Numbered from the stretch's first letter, positions 1 through 11,998 are shown. The stretch: 64,000 nt of DNA from Medicago truncatula (GCF_003473485.1 NC_053042.1:10560501-10624500), one strand, 5' to 3'. The notes: generated by a model not told the origin, from the sequence alone. Numbers and translations: made by a program.

Positions 1-677
1 ATCTTCCTTTGGCTGCAATCACATATGTAGATATCTACTCTGTTAAGTATTCCCTTTATAACAACCCAAAAAAATATGGTGAGTCAAATTATGAGTACAT
101 ATGTTACATTTTATTTTGAGAAAAATAATAGTTTTCTAGGAATATTCTTCCTTTTGTCACTACTTTAAGTAGTTTCTATTAAACATAATTTTCCAAATAT
201 AATTTTCAAATAAAAACTTGAAACTGTTTCAAATAATCTAAAAACTGTTTCAAATAAAAGGCTGTTTTAAGTAGCTTCTATTAAACATATACCCACCAGG
301 GTTGTCTTGTGATATTTATTTGGGACCGAGTATGCTCTTTTTAAAGGTTTTAGGTTCGATATGTCAATTTAAATAGACTAATTTAAGTTATTCATTGATA
401 TGCAGGATTTGAGCATCCCCTAATTGCTTGTTGTGGCTATGGAGGAGAGTATAATTACAGCAGTAGTGTTGGATGTGGAGGAACCATAAAGGTCAATGGC
501 ACTCAAATTTTTGTAGGTTCATGTGAAAGACCATCTGCAAGAGTGAATTGGGATGGAGTTCACTACACTGAAGCAGCTAGCAAGATTATTTTCCATGAAA
601 TTTCTTCTGGAGCTTTCTCTGATCCACCCATTTCCTTGAATATGGCATGCCACAGAAATTCTACCAAAATATATTGA
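1..677 (+). CDS. GDSL esterase/lipase, 3' end only (last two exons)
   Basis: This is the C-terminal part of a secreted plant GDSL (SGNH) esterase; the rest lies left of the window. Exon 4 (partial) is 1-78 and ends at a GT donor. The last exon is 406-677, after a TGCAG acceptor, and ends in TGA. The joined peptide has the family block [10 protein letters not shown], the cysteine motif [11 protein letters not shown], and block [11 protein letters not shown], which supplies the catalytic Asp and His (D-x-x-H). It ends in NMACHRNSTKIY. It differs from the four tandem genes downstream, which mostly end in RACYRK, and resembles the minus-strand gene at the right edge (NMACHR ending, YSVKYSL). Whether its nucleophile block is GDSN or GASN cannot be seen here. 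Confidence 0.9.
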
Positions 678-1898
678 GCTTTATTTGCTTATTGATGCAA
701 AAGTTTATTACAGAATAAAGTGTTCTTCCACATCATACCTTAATATTCCATCTCACAAGAAATACATTGGGTTAACCTATGATTTCAATGCCAATTTCAT
801 ACTCATACCCAATAATATCTTTTGCATAAGAGGAAACATGACTATATGTTTTAACATAAAAGGGGAGGAAAGCATAGTTCAAGCTTCTTTTAGGGTTGAG
901 GATTATTTTACCTTAAAGATGGGCAATTTTTATATTTAAACATACCCATTTATTTATGTATGTCACTTTCTCTTTTCTTTTAAAAAATATGATATTTTTT
1001 TAAAAATTGATAAAAAAAGTTTGGCAAACACACTTGCACGTAAGACCCAAGTCTAGAAATGAGTTGAGTCAAACTTTGTTTGAGCTCAACTCAACCTAAT
1101 AGGAATTGGTTCGATTCAAAATTCGATTAAAATTTGAAACAAACATTTTTCTTTTGGCTTGAGTTCAGTTCATTTAAAGTTCATGAACATACCCTTATGT
1201 AGAGTGTAGTCATTGAGCGTTACACTTTACAATGATAAGGAGCCGTTATAGTATGTTGGTTTGAACCATTGCTCCATATTGCTGCCAACATTTCCCTTGT
1301 GAGTTGAACTTTAGATATATATATATATATAACTAAAGTTCAACTCATTTATTTAAAGAAATTAATATTCAACTCATGTTCAATTCATTTAGTTTATCAA
1401 TCAAAATAAAAGAGTTAACTGTCAAATCAAATTTCAAGCATTAACGGAGTTAATCCGATTATTGCCAACCCTACATATGGACGCCCCTTTTCTTCTCTCT
1501 GTCGTGCTATGCATGCTCCCTGTTTCGCACGCTACTGCACTCGACGGATTTGGTGCGCAACTACTCTCTTTTTGATTGCTGCCACTTGCCATAGGGAATT
1601 ACTTCTCTTTTATTCTCTCAAATCATGGGCCAAACTCATTACAGTAAAAACTCTATCTTTATTTATTCTTCCTTCTTTTAATTTGTGCGTGGACTCCCAC
1701 TTACCTAACATAACACCCTTATAAAAAATGCTAACAAATATCCTTAAAACACTTGTTAAAACATTTAAAGAGGAAGTTTTGTTTTAGAAATGATGCATTT
1801 AATACATTGAAAGTTTTAAAAGTAATTTTTTCTATGCTAAATTACAATTGAGGTCCTTTAAGTTATCTAATTATAACATCCTAGTCCTTTTAATTTAT
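678..1898. other. intergenic, no gene recognised
   Basis: AT-rich spacer between the first and second esterase genes. It holds a short (TA)n run near 1314-1330 and scattered low-complexity sequence. Small open frames at 685-939 and 1509-1724 show no recognisable protein. Confidence 0.5.
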
Positions 1899-1906
1899 CT
1901 ATAAAT
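1899..1906 (+). promoter_or_regulatory. TATA box of the esterase gene at 1970
   Basis: CTATAAAT about 64 bp before the ATG. The same box followed by TTCAAG or similar, and a TATGATCATAT segment, precede all four complete tandem esterase genes, so it is a conserved core promoter. Confidence 0.6.
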
Positions 1907-1969
1907 TCAAGGTTTTGATAAGCATGATATGATCATATGATAATTCCATTGGTTCATTTGTGCTTCATA

Positions 1970-4902
1970 ATGAAATTCATGGCACCAATTGAGATGTCAC
2001 TTGTGTCTTTGATTGTGCTTATTTTATGTACTAGTGCCCCAATATCTGCCACAAATTTTTTTGATTGTCCTGCCATATTTAACTTTGGTGCTTCAAACGC
2101 TGATACTGGTGGTTTGGCTGCTGCCTTTCAAGCACTTCAGTTGCCAAATGGAGAGACTTTTTTCAATAGATCAACTGGAAGATTTTCTGATGGACGAATC
2201 ATTATTGATTTCATAGGTAATCCTTTCTTTCTCTATTTCATTTTCCATATTGTAGATAACTACAGTAAGAAATATTGCACGGTCGGTGTAAATAAGTTCT
2301 ACACATACATCTAATATTGTTTTGTTAAATCATTTTAGAAGTTAGAAATATATAACTTATTATACCTTATTAGTTGATATGGCACCACATCATTTGATGC
2401 AAATATAAAAAAACTTGTATATCGACATTATATATAAATTAAACTCTAATTTATCATTAAAAAATGTAAATACATTCTCAATGTTATGATATCAATGATT
2501 ATAAAGATAAACCTCTGAAAATAGCATACATTTTAGACAAATGTATTTTTTAAATTTATGTGTCTAACTTTATATACAACGATTAATTGGTAATAGACAG
2601 ATAACAATAATGAGGTAATTGCCTAAGGCTCTGTTTGAGAGTTTGGAGGGGAGGGGAAGGAAGGACTTGAAAATAAAGGAAGAAAGGAGTGGGAAAAATG
2701 AAAAGTTTTGGGAGAGGAGTACTTTAAGGGGCTTAGTTTTCTTTATAATACAAAATCTTTTCAATTTAGAAGAACTAAAAAATTGTATTGAAGGAGGATT
2801 TTGGAAAGGAGGTGGGGTGAACAAATTTTCCAAATTCAATATATATTGTTATGATACATAAAAATTAAAAGTATATATAAATGTTAGACCGTCTCCAATC
2901 AACCCTAATCCCGCCTTTTTTGGCGGGTCTAAATAATTATTTTGAAAAAAAAGGTTTGCAAGGAATCAAACTAGGTACCCATAATAACAACCTTAGAGCT
3001 TTTACCACTAGACCACTAACATTTTTATTGAAATATTGTTGCTTCTAAAATATATATGCAATCCTAAAGGCCTTTTTTTTTAAGCCACCAACACTCATTT
3101 TTATTGTGTTATTTCCACGTTTGATTACTTTCACATAATTTAATTTATGAGTTTGATTCCATATTCATTTTTGTTGATGCAAACAGAATGTTTCTAATTT
3201 TCTTTTTTGAGATTTTGTATGTTGACACTCTCAATCATATTTAGTTTGATTGTTTCTATGACTTCGAATGTAACTATAAAATTAATAATATAGTCAGTTT
3301 GATACTTATATATGAAACTCTACAAAACCCGTACATCGTACGGGTTGGAGTTTAGTCTAATTAATAGAAAGAGATTAGTTGGAGGGAAAAGAGGTTTTGG
3401 AGGGAAAATTTATAGGAAGAACTTGTAGGATTATAATTATAAAATAAATCATAACAAACCCAAATACATCACAATAATATATAGGAACTCACATAGTTTT
3501 ACATCATTGAAGAATAATTGCTTTATTTATGAAGGATTTTAATTTTATTTAACTATGTATAATTTTGGAATTTCAGCACAGAGCTTTGGACTTCCCTTTC
3601 TTAGTCCATACCTTAATTCTCTCGGACCCAACTTCACACATGGTGTAAACTTTGCAACAGCAGCGTCAACAATCAAAATTCCTAATAGTATTATACCTAA
3701 TGGAATGTTCAGTCCATTTTACCTTCGAATTCAGTACATTCAATTCAGAGATTTCATACCCAGAACAAAATTCATTAGGGATCAAGGTCAATTTAACATT
3801 TTTTTCATTGATTTTTTTTGTTCTCATTGATATCATTCTTCAAATATACCATTTTCTTCTTCTTCATTTTTCAAATATATGGCCAGGAGGAGTTTTTGCA
3901 ACGTTGATCCCCAAAGAAGAATATTTTTCCAAAGCCTTGTACACATTTGATATTGGTCAAAATGATCTTACTGGTGGTTTTTTTGGTAATGTGACTATAC
4001 AACAAGTCAATGCTACTATACCCGATATAGTAAACAATTTCATAGTGAATATCAAGGTATTTTTTTTTTTTACAAGAAATATCAAGGTGATCGATTGAAC
4101 ACCCATCTTCAATAAACATTATAATTTGTTGATTTCTCAATTTATTGTTCTCAATTGATGACACTTATTGGTGATCTAGAACATACACAGTTTAGGGGCC
4201 AGATCATTTTGGATACACAACACAGGGCCAATTGGTTGTCTTCCTTTAATTTTGGCTAATTTTCCATCAGCTATAAAGGATAGCTATGGTTGTGCAAAGC
4301 AATACAATGAAGTATCTCAATATTTCAATTTAAAGTTGAAGGAAGCATTAGCTCAACTTCGTGTCGATCTTCCTCTTGCTGCAATCACATATGTTGATGT
4401 CTACTCTCCTAAGTACTCTCTTTTTCAAAATCCAAAAAAATACGGTGAGCCAAACCAAGATGACCCCATTTTCAAATTATATTTCGATTGACAATGAGTT
4501 TGGTAAAATTACATGTTGAAACTCCAAATTGTAACTTTTACTAAAATTATAGCGAATCGCCATGATTCTAGTAATTTTGCACTAAATCCAAAAATATGTA
4601 CATATATGTTATTAATTTTAAAGCTTCATTGCAATCTAGGGTTTGAGCTTCCACTAGTGGCATGTTGTGGCTATGGAGGGGAGTACAACTATGACAATCG
4701 TGCTAGATGTGGAGAAACCATAAATATAAATGGTACAAGAATTTTTGTGGGTTCGTGCAAAAGTCCATCTACTAGAATAATATGGGATGGAACCCATTAC
4801 ACAGAGGCAGCTAATAAGATTGTCTTTGATCAAATCTCTACTGGAGCTTTCACAGATCCTCCCATTCCTCTAAATAGGGCATGTTACAGAAAGTTAACTT
4901 GA
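1970..4902 (+). CDS. ENOD8-type GDSL esterase, tandem copy 1
   Basis: Secreted SGNH-fold esterase of the ENOD8/Hev b 13 group, expected to hydrolyse acyl or acetyl esters in the apoplast or a symbiotic compartment. The exons are 1970-2216, 3577-3786, 3887-4056, 4180-4444 and 4640-4902, and they join in frame to 384 aa. A hydrophobic signal peptide fills about residues 1-30. Block I reads [12 protein letters not shown] (Ser nucleophile, but GAS where most relatives have GDS). Block III is GQND and block V is [10 protein letters not shown]. The ATG at 1970 (MKFMAPIEM) is chosen because tandem copies 3 and 4 start the same way. The exon 2 donor is a weak GTCAAT where the paralogues have GTAAAT. 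Intron 1 (1.36 kb) carries repeat-like sequence. The closest paralogue is tandem copy 2 (shared NGETFFNRS). Confidence 0.92.
2600..3450. repeat. repeat-derived filler in intron 1 of tandem esterase copy 1
   Basis: The intron is over 1 kb longer than in copy 3. It contains a G/A-rich block (2628-2725: GGCTCTGTTTGAGAG then GGAGGGGAGGGG) typical of dispersed plant MITE-like repeats, with similar purine-rich sequence again near 3380-3420. Ends and target duplications could not be fixed. Confidence 0.35.
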
Positions 4903-5152
4903 AGTTAATGAGTTTTCTATATTAAAATAAGGTGAACCCTGGCACCAATTACAAAATAAATACTATATTTAGTATATGGTAAAAATGAATAAATTTCTTT
5001 ATATTAGAAAATATGTTTTTGCGCTTAGTGGAGACACATTACACCAAAAAAATAATGTTTTTGCAGCCACATTTTTGCGTCAAACACCTCATTTTAACTT
5101 CAAACATTCTTCAAAATAGTATTCCTCTTTTTCTTTCATAAAGTTCACCTTA

Positions 5153-5391
5153 GAATTACTCAAAGCATAATTAATTCTATAACAAATTGTAAAAGGATGA
5201 TTACCCTTTTTCATAAAATTCGAGTTTTCCAACTTATAATGAGGACCTAAGTTAACATCCCATTTTTTATTTTATTTTATTTTTTATTTTACTCTAGTTT
5301 TTCATTATAAGTTGGAAAACTCGAATTTTATGAAAAAGGGTAATCATCCTTTTACAATCTGTTATAGAATTAATTATGCTTTGAGTAATTC
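5153..5391. repeat. long near-perfect inverted repeat (90-bp arms)
   Basis: The left arm 5153-5242 and right arm 5302-5391 are reverse complements with one mismatch in 90 bp, separated by a 59-bp T-rich spacer. A transcript would fold into one long hairpin. It lies 250 bp beyond the stop of tandem esterase copy 1. The right arm runs into an 84-codon open frame (5312-5566) with a retroelement or pararetrovirus flavour, so the palindrome may have formed when that fossil inserted or rearranged. Confidence 0.85.
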
Positions 5392-5850
5392 ACACCATAG
5401 CATAAAATTTATAGGAAAAAATACAATTCATATTGATGAATTATTTACACCTTTAGTTACCCTAAAGTCACATATATTTAGAAATTTAGCAAGAAATAGT
5501 TTTTCCTTGATAAAAGCTGAGAAATATCAATTCGAAGAAACAGAAAAACCATTGATCAGGAATTAGAGCCTTAGAGTAACACCACCCAAAAGAGATTTTG
5601 AAATCTCAGAACAAAAAGAGATAAATAAATAAATTACAAAGCTCAAGTTGTCTCTACAACTCGAAAAACTAAACAAAAGAATTTAAATTTGTCTATAGAA
5701 AAAGTCTTCCGCACTCTGCTAAAATTTTGGTATCAGAGCAAACCTCGTTCCTAAAGAAATAAAAAAAATTAAAATAAAAAAAGCTTATGACGTCTGTTAA
5801 CATTTTAACCGACTTAAAAGGTCATGGGTACAAATACCCACCATAGTAAG
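5302..5850 (+). mobile_element. pararetrovirus-like fossil fragment with Met-tRNA primer site
   Basis: An open stretch at 5312-5566 with NYALSNSHHS is reminiscent of plant caulimovirid movement proteins. About 160 bp further on is TGGTATCAGAGC (5728-5739), the primer-binding site matching initiator Met-tRNA used by caulimovirids and copia elements. No LTR-type CA end stands right before it, which favours an endogenous pararetrovirus piece over an LTR element. It is a short broken fragment; the family call is tentative. Confidence 0.35.
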
Positions 5851-6159
5851 ATGGGTACACAAGTTGTCACCCTAAACTAAACTTACAGGGAGATATGTGA
5901 TGTTAAATTTTTATTTTTTGTTTGACTAAAATGTGATGTTTATTTAATAGTATGTAATGTTGATTTCAGAATACTAAACCTAATTGTAAACATAAATTAA
6001 GATTTATTTCATGGAAAATATTAACGAGTGTTTCTTGGACACTCTTTAAGAATCATGAGTAACAAATATATATGAAATATATGATTCTAGTTTTACTTAA
6101 TGTTGATATTATCCTTGCTATTTATGTTTATGTATGATTTGAAATGTTATCAAAAGTTG
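5851..6159. other. intergenic, nothing recognised
   Basis: AT-rich spacer between the pararetrovirus-like fossil and the LINE remnant. No coding or structural signal was seen. Confidence 0.4.
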
Positions 6160-6970
6160 TTAGAGTAGAGATCCATTTCGATTCTTAAATAAAATGATTT
6201 TATCCATGACTCGCGCTAACCTACCCACGAAAACCTTTGCCACCAGCTTATAGAGTGATTTAGGAAGAGAGAGCAGATTGAAGTCACCCAACTGAAGAGG
6301 GGAATCCGCATTAGGAATTAAGGTAACAAAATAAGACGAAAAACTCTGCGTGAGACTACCATGGTCGAAAAACTGATCCAAACATAATCCCAACATAAAT
6401 CCTAAGTAACGACTCGAACCTCTTGAAGAAATAAAAAGTAAAACCCTTCAGACTAGAACCTCTTGTATGTAAGCACCCTTTGCATCTAGGCCTCACCATC
6501 TTTGGATCTAGGGACAAAGGGAGTAGTAGGCCTCACCATCTTTGCTCTTGGTGGAGTTTTTCTCCTATGTTCTTGATCAAACTTGAATCTTGGTAAATTT
6601 ACGTTATGAAAGATGATTGATGAACCAAATTGACCTATATGATTGATGTATTTTGTTCTTCATCAAAGTTGAATCTTGGTAAATTTACGTTAAGCTCGCA
6701 ATATCCAATGTGAATTTGATCTAATTTCTCATATAGGTCCTCCTCATCTTGGACGGATTTGAACCGAACAAAGTCAAACATATTCCCCCCACTTATCTCT
6801 TTTCCTTCGTATGAACACATCAATGAATGTTCCAAATTCGTTGAACCTCTCCCGCAATGACTCAGATGTTGACTCCTAAAAGTAGAAAGTATATTTTTCA
6901 ATCCTTTTCCTCACAGAGTTATGAAGCTTTCTACGTTTCCTCCGCCTTTCTGGTGGCGAACTCATCTTGA
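6160..6970 (-). mobile_element. LINE (L1-type) remnant, internally deleted
   Basis: Two LINE pieces lie in the correct order on the minus strand. At 6635-6960 is an ORF1-like RNA-binding (RRM) segment with FVRFKSVQDEEDLYEKL, preceded by a basic PPERRRKRRK stretch. At 6160-6396 is a reverse-transcriptase segment with YFVTLIPN, then LYKLVAKVFVGRLARVMDKII, the plant L1 RT palm entry. Endonuclease and most of RT are missing between them, and the reading frame is not continuous. Dead copy. Confidence 0.7.
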
Positions 6971-7513
6971 ACTAAAAAAAAGAATAGTAAATCAAATGGG
7001 AAACAAAGCAACATAGAGAAACTAAATTCCTGCGAAGTAAAAAAGGTTGAAGTTGTCGAGGGAAATTGATAAACAATTGACAATTGAAAATAAAACTTTA
7101 AAGAATATATGGAAAAGACGAGAAATAAGTATGGTGTTGGTCTGGTGGAGCTTTGCGGGGTGAAGAAGTTGTGAAGAAACTTAGTTTAAGTGAAAAATGG
7201 GGACTTTGTGATAACTGAGTAAAAATGATTTGAAAAAGTTGCAAAAAGGTGAAAAGAAAAAGAATGGTTGCTTTGTGGTTAGTTAATATAAAAGATAGCA
7301 CATGAAAATATGATTTTCTTGTGGGAAAGATGGGACAAAGATTCAAATAAGATTATAGAAATTGTGCATAAATTAAAGGAGCTCAAGGAAACATGGGAAA
7401 CAACACTTCCATCAAAACCAACCTTAGTAGGGCTACCATTTCACTAAAAGACTTTGTCTTAGATTTTCATAGTATATTTAAAAATAAAATAAAAAAACTA
7501 GATTGAAAGATGA
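6971..7513. other. intergenic, nothing firm
   Basis: AT-rich sequence with no recognisable gene. An open frame on the minus strand at 7098-7346 has no family features. Confidence 0.4.
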
Positions 7514-7680
7514 TTGATGGACTAAATTGATTAACAATTTTAACTTTAGAGACCATTCTGTCATTTTATAAATTTGGACCACTAAATGATCAGATTCTTA
7601 CTAATTCGAATAAAAATGGTGCATACATTAATATTTATACTTTTCAAAAGGAGATATATTCTCCATGCTGAAGTTTAATT
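7514..7680 (-). pseudogene. stray LACS9 gene fragment (intron plus start of an exon)
   Basis: This segment aligns, in the same orientation, with 31864-32078 inside the LACS9 gene of this window. Shared stretches include CACTAAATGATCAGATTCTT in the intron part and the run around CTCCATGCTG in the exon encoding KLQHGEYVS. The copy lacks about 45 bp next to the splice junction and has many substitutions. It cannot encode anything by itself. Part of the intronic match is MITE-like, but the exon match points to a true gene-fragment duplication. Confidence 0.6.
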
Positions 7681-9277
7681 GACGAGAGGTGGTATGAAGT
7701 TAAGAGACAGAATGGTCGTGTGAACAAATGAGGGAGAGTGGACATTTTGATCTCAACTCGACAGTTGAATTTGATTTACCGCATAAAATCGAATTTAAAT
7801 TCTAAGCCTTTTGATCTTAAATCAACAGTTGTGATCTACTACATTAAGAAGTTTTTTTTGGAAGATAGGTGGTTACCTATTTGACCATATTTTGTACTCA
7901 ATTTTTCATCTTATCATTTTCAATTATATATTTTTGTCGAATGGATCTCAACCAATATAATTTTCAACTATCTTTGTTGAACTTCATGCAAAATTATCAA
8001 CATTTTAATACTCAAAATTTTCAATTTTTGCCATCTTAAAAAACGAGTTCTTTGACAATTTCAAGCAGATTCATTAGAGTATATTTTAGAGCACTTTTCA
8101 TATTAATATTAATTAAAAATATTGAACTAATATTTTAAGCTGCAATAAAATTAAGTATGAATAAAATACTAATATGTAAGATAAAGTTGTCGGATTCAAT
8201 ATATGCTCCTTATAATGGCCTCATTTGAGCCATTATAAGGAGTGGTGAAAATTGGATTCGTATTGTGTTCATGTAGCTCGGTGGCGTGTGTTCACGTGAA
8301 CTTAATTCAGTTGGTAAGGATAATGCATAATATTATATGCAAGTAGTGGTGTTTGTATCGCAAAATTTCAAATTGTTTGTATCTTTTATCACCCTCGATG
8401 TATTTATTGCTTTTTGGTGTGCTTTTCTAATTAAAAAAAAATTTGCTTATAATTTTTTTGCATTATCTTAGTAGGTGTGTTTGTTATTTAGGAGTTATAG
8501 TGGCTTTGCCTCTTAAACTTTTTCATTGGTGTAACATCTTTTATAGGTAGTCTTGATACCTAATCATTTTAATATATTCCTTTCTGCTTCTTCTAAACAT
8601 AATTCAACTGATAATATACACAGTCACGTGCCACGTCAGCGCCACGTAAGGAAATTTGGTGAGTCAAATAGTCTAGGGGCCATTTTTGAATAATCTTATT
8701 TTTACAAGGATGGAATCCAAAACTTTTTTTTACAGAGGATAAAACCAAAAATGACCTATATTACAGGGGAGTAAAGCACTATTAACCTTTTTTTTGTTGG
8801 ACCTAAAACCTCACAATTTTGTATGTAAGTTTTATGCAATATTTATTACTACAACATACTAAGGCTATGTTTGGCCAAGCTTTTTTAGGGCTTATAAGCT
8901 TTTTGGAAGCCAAAGCTAACAATAAGTGCTTTAGAAGCAAAGCTAAAAGTTGTTTGGTAATTGTCATTTTTTTTTAACTTCAAAGTGTTTTTTAAGCTAA
9001 AAGTTGTTTGGTAAAATACTTTTTTAAAAGCTTAATGTTTTAGGACAAACTATGATATAAATGATTGAATATTTAAAAATAAAAGACAAATGTGAATAGA
9101 GTTTCATAAACTGTCATATGAAAGTATCTCTCAATTTTATTTTTTATAAAACGTAAATCATCTAAAAAGAGCTTAAATTCTTTAGTATTTTCTATTTTTT
9201 ATGAAGTAAGTATTTTCTCCCCTAAAAAAAAATAAAGTAACTATTTTTCTATTTGGTAAAAACTTATAAATTTACAG
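7681..9277. other. intergenic with fragments of dispersed repeats
   Basis: No gene is seen. 8620-8790 (CACGTCAGC, then AGGGGCCATTTTTGAA and CAGGGGAGTAAAG) and 8870-9010 (GGCTATGTTTGGCCAAGC, later TTGTTTGGTAA) look like common legume MITE-type repeats; their ends were not resolved. Confidence 0.4.
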
Positions 9278-10093
9278 AGTGGGAGGAGGAGAGTGTGAGG
9301 GAGTGTTCTTTGCTGTTTCACAATGTTGTTTTGTAGAAAAATGTTTATGATACTTGGAGGTGGTTGTTAGATCTTGTTCATGGATATTCGGTGCGAGAAG
9401 CTTACCGCTTCATTACAAGTAATGGCGGTCCAGTGGATAGGACTTTGGTAGATGACGTATGGCATAAGCTCATTCTGTCAAAGGTGCCTCTGTTTGTGTG
9501 GCATTTACTTAGAAACAGACTTCCTACTAAGGACAATTTGATGTGGTGGCGGGTTCTCCAAAATACAGAATCGGCTTGTGTCTCAGAATGTGGGGACACA
9601 GAAACGACATCTCATTTGTTTTTAGGATGTGATATTTTTGGCTCTCTTTGGTATCATGTTTGGCATTGGCTGGGAATTTCTTCAGTCTCCTTAGACGACA
9701 TTCGACATCATCTTAACCAGTTTACAAGTATGTCGGGTTTGCCTCGAGTTACTCATTCATATTTAAGGCTTATATGGTTTGCTACTGTTTGGGCTATTTG
9801 GAAGGAAAGGAATAACCGTGTATTCCAAAATACAGTGTCTGCTCCTTCTGTTTTAGCTGGAAATGTTAAATTGACTTCTTTCTTATGGCTGAAATCTAAT
9901 AAGGCAAAATTTAGCTATATGTATCATGATTGGTGGAAACACCCTATTCTTTGTATGGGGGCCACATGTAAGTTGTTGCGATTTATGGTGGGTGCCTGTT
10001 AATCCATCGAGTCCTTGATCTTGTAAGCATTGTAAATATTTTTGGTTGGTTCATTCTTTGCATGTCTTGTGCAGGGTGAATCAATTATGTTGG

Positions 10094-10142
<49 letters not shown>
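9278..10142 (+). mobile_element. LINE 3' end (zf-RVT domain) with (TA)n tail
   Basis: An open frame at 9364-10002 encodes the C-terminal zinc-binding domain of a plant LINE reverse transcriptase: SVREAYRF, then VPLFVWHLLRNRLPTKDNL, a C-x3-C then HLFLGCDIFGSLW, and IWFATVWAIWKERNNRVFQN. It is followed by a 3' UTR and a (TA)n run at about 10097-10141. The 5' part, with endonuclease and RT catalytic regions, is absent, as usual for 5'-truncated insertions. Confidence 0.8.
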
Positions 10143-10143
<1 letters not shown>

Positions 10144-10499
10144 TTTTAGTTTGTTCAAAAAATAATTAGTAAAAAGCGAGTAGTTATAGACTTTAACATT
10201 TGCATTTTTCTTAAGCATTTAATAGTAGTTGTGTGTCAACCTAATTGAGATGTTTCCGTCTCTTCTTGATACCATTCCTACTTTGCCTATCAAAAAAATA
10301 GTATATACTGTCGGTGTAAATTTATATTATACATATATCTGATAAAATATTATCACGTTAGTTAATGAATATGATAAGAATTCGAGATTTGTTTTTACAA
10401 TAAACAACAATCTTTGAAATAATTATTGGATCACATCAAATTTCAATTCGTAGTGGTGGTTGAAGTATGATAGGTTGATTTTTGGTGGACAAATTTATT
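9976..10499. repeat. direct repeat of LINE tail, copy 1
   Basis: About 510 bp covering the end of the LINE frame, its UTR, the (TA)n run and downstream sequence. It is nearly identical to 11833-12372. The second copy keeps about 18 bp (near 12342-12360) that this copy lacks. Confidence 0.85.
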
Positions 10500-11832
10500 G
10501 AATCTTAAGTTGTAAAGTTGTAAGTTGTCTTTCCAAAGTATTGGAATCGTAAGTTGTTAATGTTGTCTAAATTGTTGAAGTCGTAGTTGAAGCTGTTATT
10601 GGTGACTGTCTATGTTCAGGTGTTTTGTGAGAGGTGATGTACTCTTACGTTGTTATTTATAAGAGGTGGTGTACTCTTACGTTGTTATTTATAAGAGGTG
10701 GTGTACTCTTACGTTGTCGTTTATAAGAGGTGGTGTACTCATACATTGTTATTCTTTAAGAGGTGGTGTACTCTTACGTTGTCGTTTATAAGAGGTGGTG
10801 TACTCTTACGTTGTTATTCTTTAAGAGGTGGTGTACTCTTACATTGTCGTATTATAAAAGGTGGTGTACTCTTACGTCGTCGTATTATAAGAGGTGGTGT
10901 ACTCTGATGTCGTTGTTTCATAAGAGGTGGTGTACTCTCACGTAGTTGTATTGACAGGTTGACGTTGTCGTCGTCGAATCGTTGAAGTTGTTGTTGATGA
11001 CAAACCATGGAATGTTAATGATTTTGTTGTCGTTCATATTACTATAAGATGATGAATATGTGTTGTTTATATTATTAAGTGATGATTATGTTGTGTTGTA
11101 TATGATTATTATTATTAAGTGATGATTATGTTGTGTGGTCTAAGTTATTATGAGATGATGATTACGTTGTGTGTTAAAGATGATATTTATGATGTGATGA
11201 TCTATGTTGGTTATGATTTGGTTATTATGTGCTATATGATGAAGTTTATAATGTGATGAATATGAAGTTAATGATAATTAGAAGTTGGTTGAGTTATTAA
11301 GAATCATTATATAAAGGATTATTATTACTAATAGATGAAGTTATTTATGTTGTTAAATATAATTAATGAATTATATGCTTGATATTATTGTTTTGTGAAA
11401 TCTCACCCCTTCTGCTTGGAAATGTTGCTCTTCGTATGAGTAATTTGCAGGTGATCGAGTTTAAGTTGTTGTTAGATTGCTGTTGTGAGTGGATTATCTC
11501 TCATGTGTGTCTTTAGGTGCTCTGATACATAACGGGATGAGAACTTTGTTGCATGTTTTTCTATTCCTTACGTATTGCTTATGAATTTACATGATTAAGT
11601 TGTTAATTGGATTTTTATGAGATGCTTTGATGAGGCCTTCGTGCCAAAATTATTTTTAGATGTTCGAATAAATTCCGCTGTGAAGTATTAAATATTATGT
11701 AATTGAATTTTGAAGGATAATTAGTTAATTATTCCGTTTATGATTTTAAGAAAAGAAGTGTGACATTCCGTTTATGTGAATTACTCTGATTAATTAAATG
11801 AAATTTTTACGTTGGGAAAACGGGGTGTTACA
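10500..11832 (+). mobile_element. LTR-like fossil segment containing a tandem repeat array
   Basis: The segment between the two LINE-tail copies ends in GGGGTGTTACA, a typical LTR 3' end (..CA). Its last 450 bp (CCCCTTCTGCTTGGAAATG, then TTCCGCTGTGAAGTATT) recall gypsy-family LTRs of legumes. No internal coding region was seen, so it is a solo or partial LTR fossil. The 32-33 bp array lies in its 5' half. Confidence 0.45.
10635..10945 (+). repeat. tandem array of 32-33 bp units, about 10 copies
   Basis: The unit carries GGTGGTGTACTCTTACGTTG followed by a TATTTATAAGA-type variable part. Successive ACTC anchors lie at 10641, 10673, 10705, 10737, 10770, 10802, 10835, 10868, 10901 and 10934. Open frames across it (for example a GGVLL-type repeat) are by-products of the period. 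Confidence 0.9.
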
Positions 11833-11950
11833 TTGCGATTTATGGTAGGTGCCTGTTAATCCATCGAGTCCTTGATCTTGTAAGCATTGTAAATATTTTT
11901 GGTTGGTTCATTCTTTGCATGTCTTGTGGAGGGTGAATCAATTATGTTGG

Positions 11951-11998
<48 letters not shown>

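Noticed and set aside
10097-10141. (TA)n tract considered as an origin or recombination signal
   Set aside because: It is a plain microsatellite copied along with the LINE tail.
10698-11008. Open frames with GGVLLRC- or RWCTLT-type repeats on both strands
   Set aside because: They are translations of the 32-33 bp tandem array; no start context, no conserved protein.
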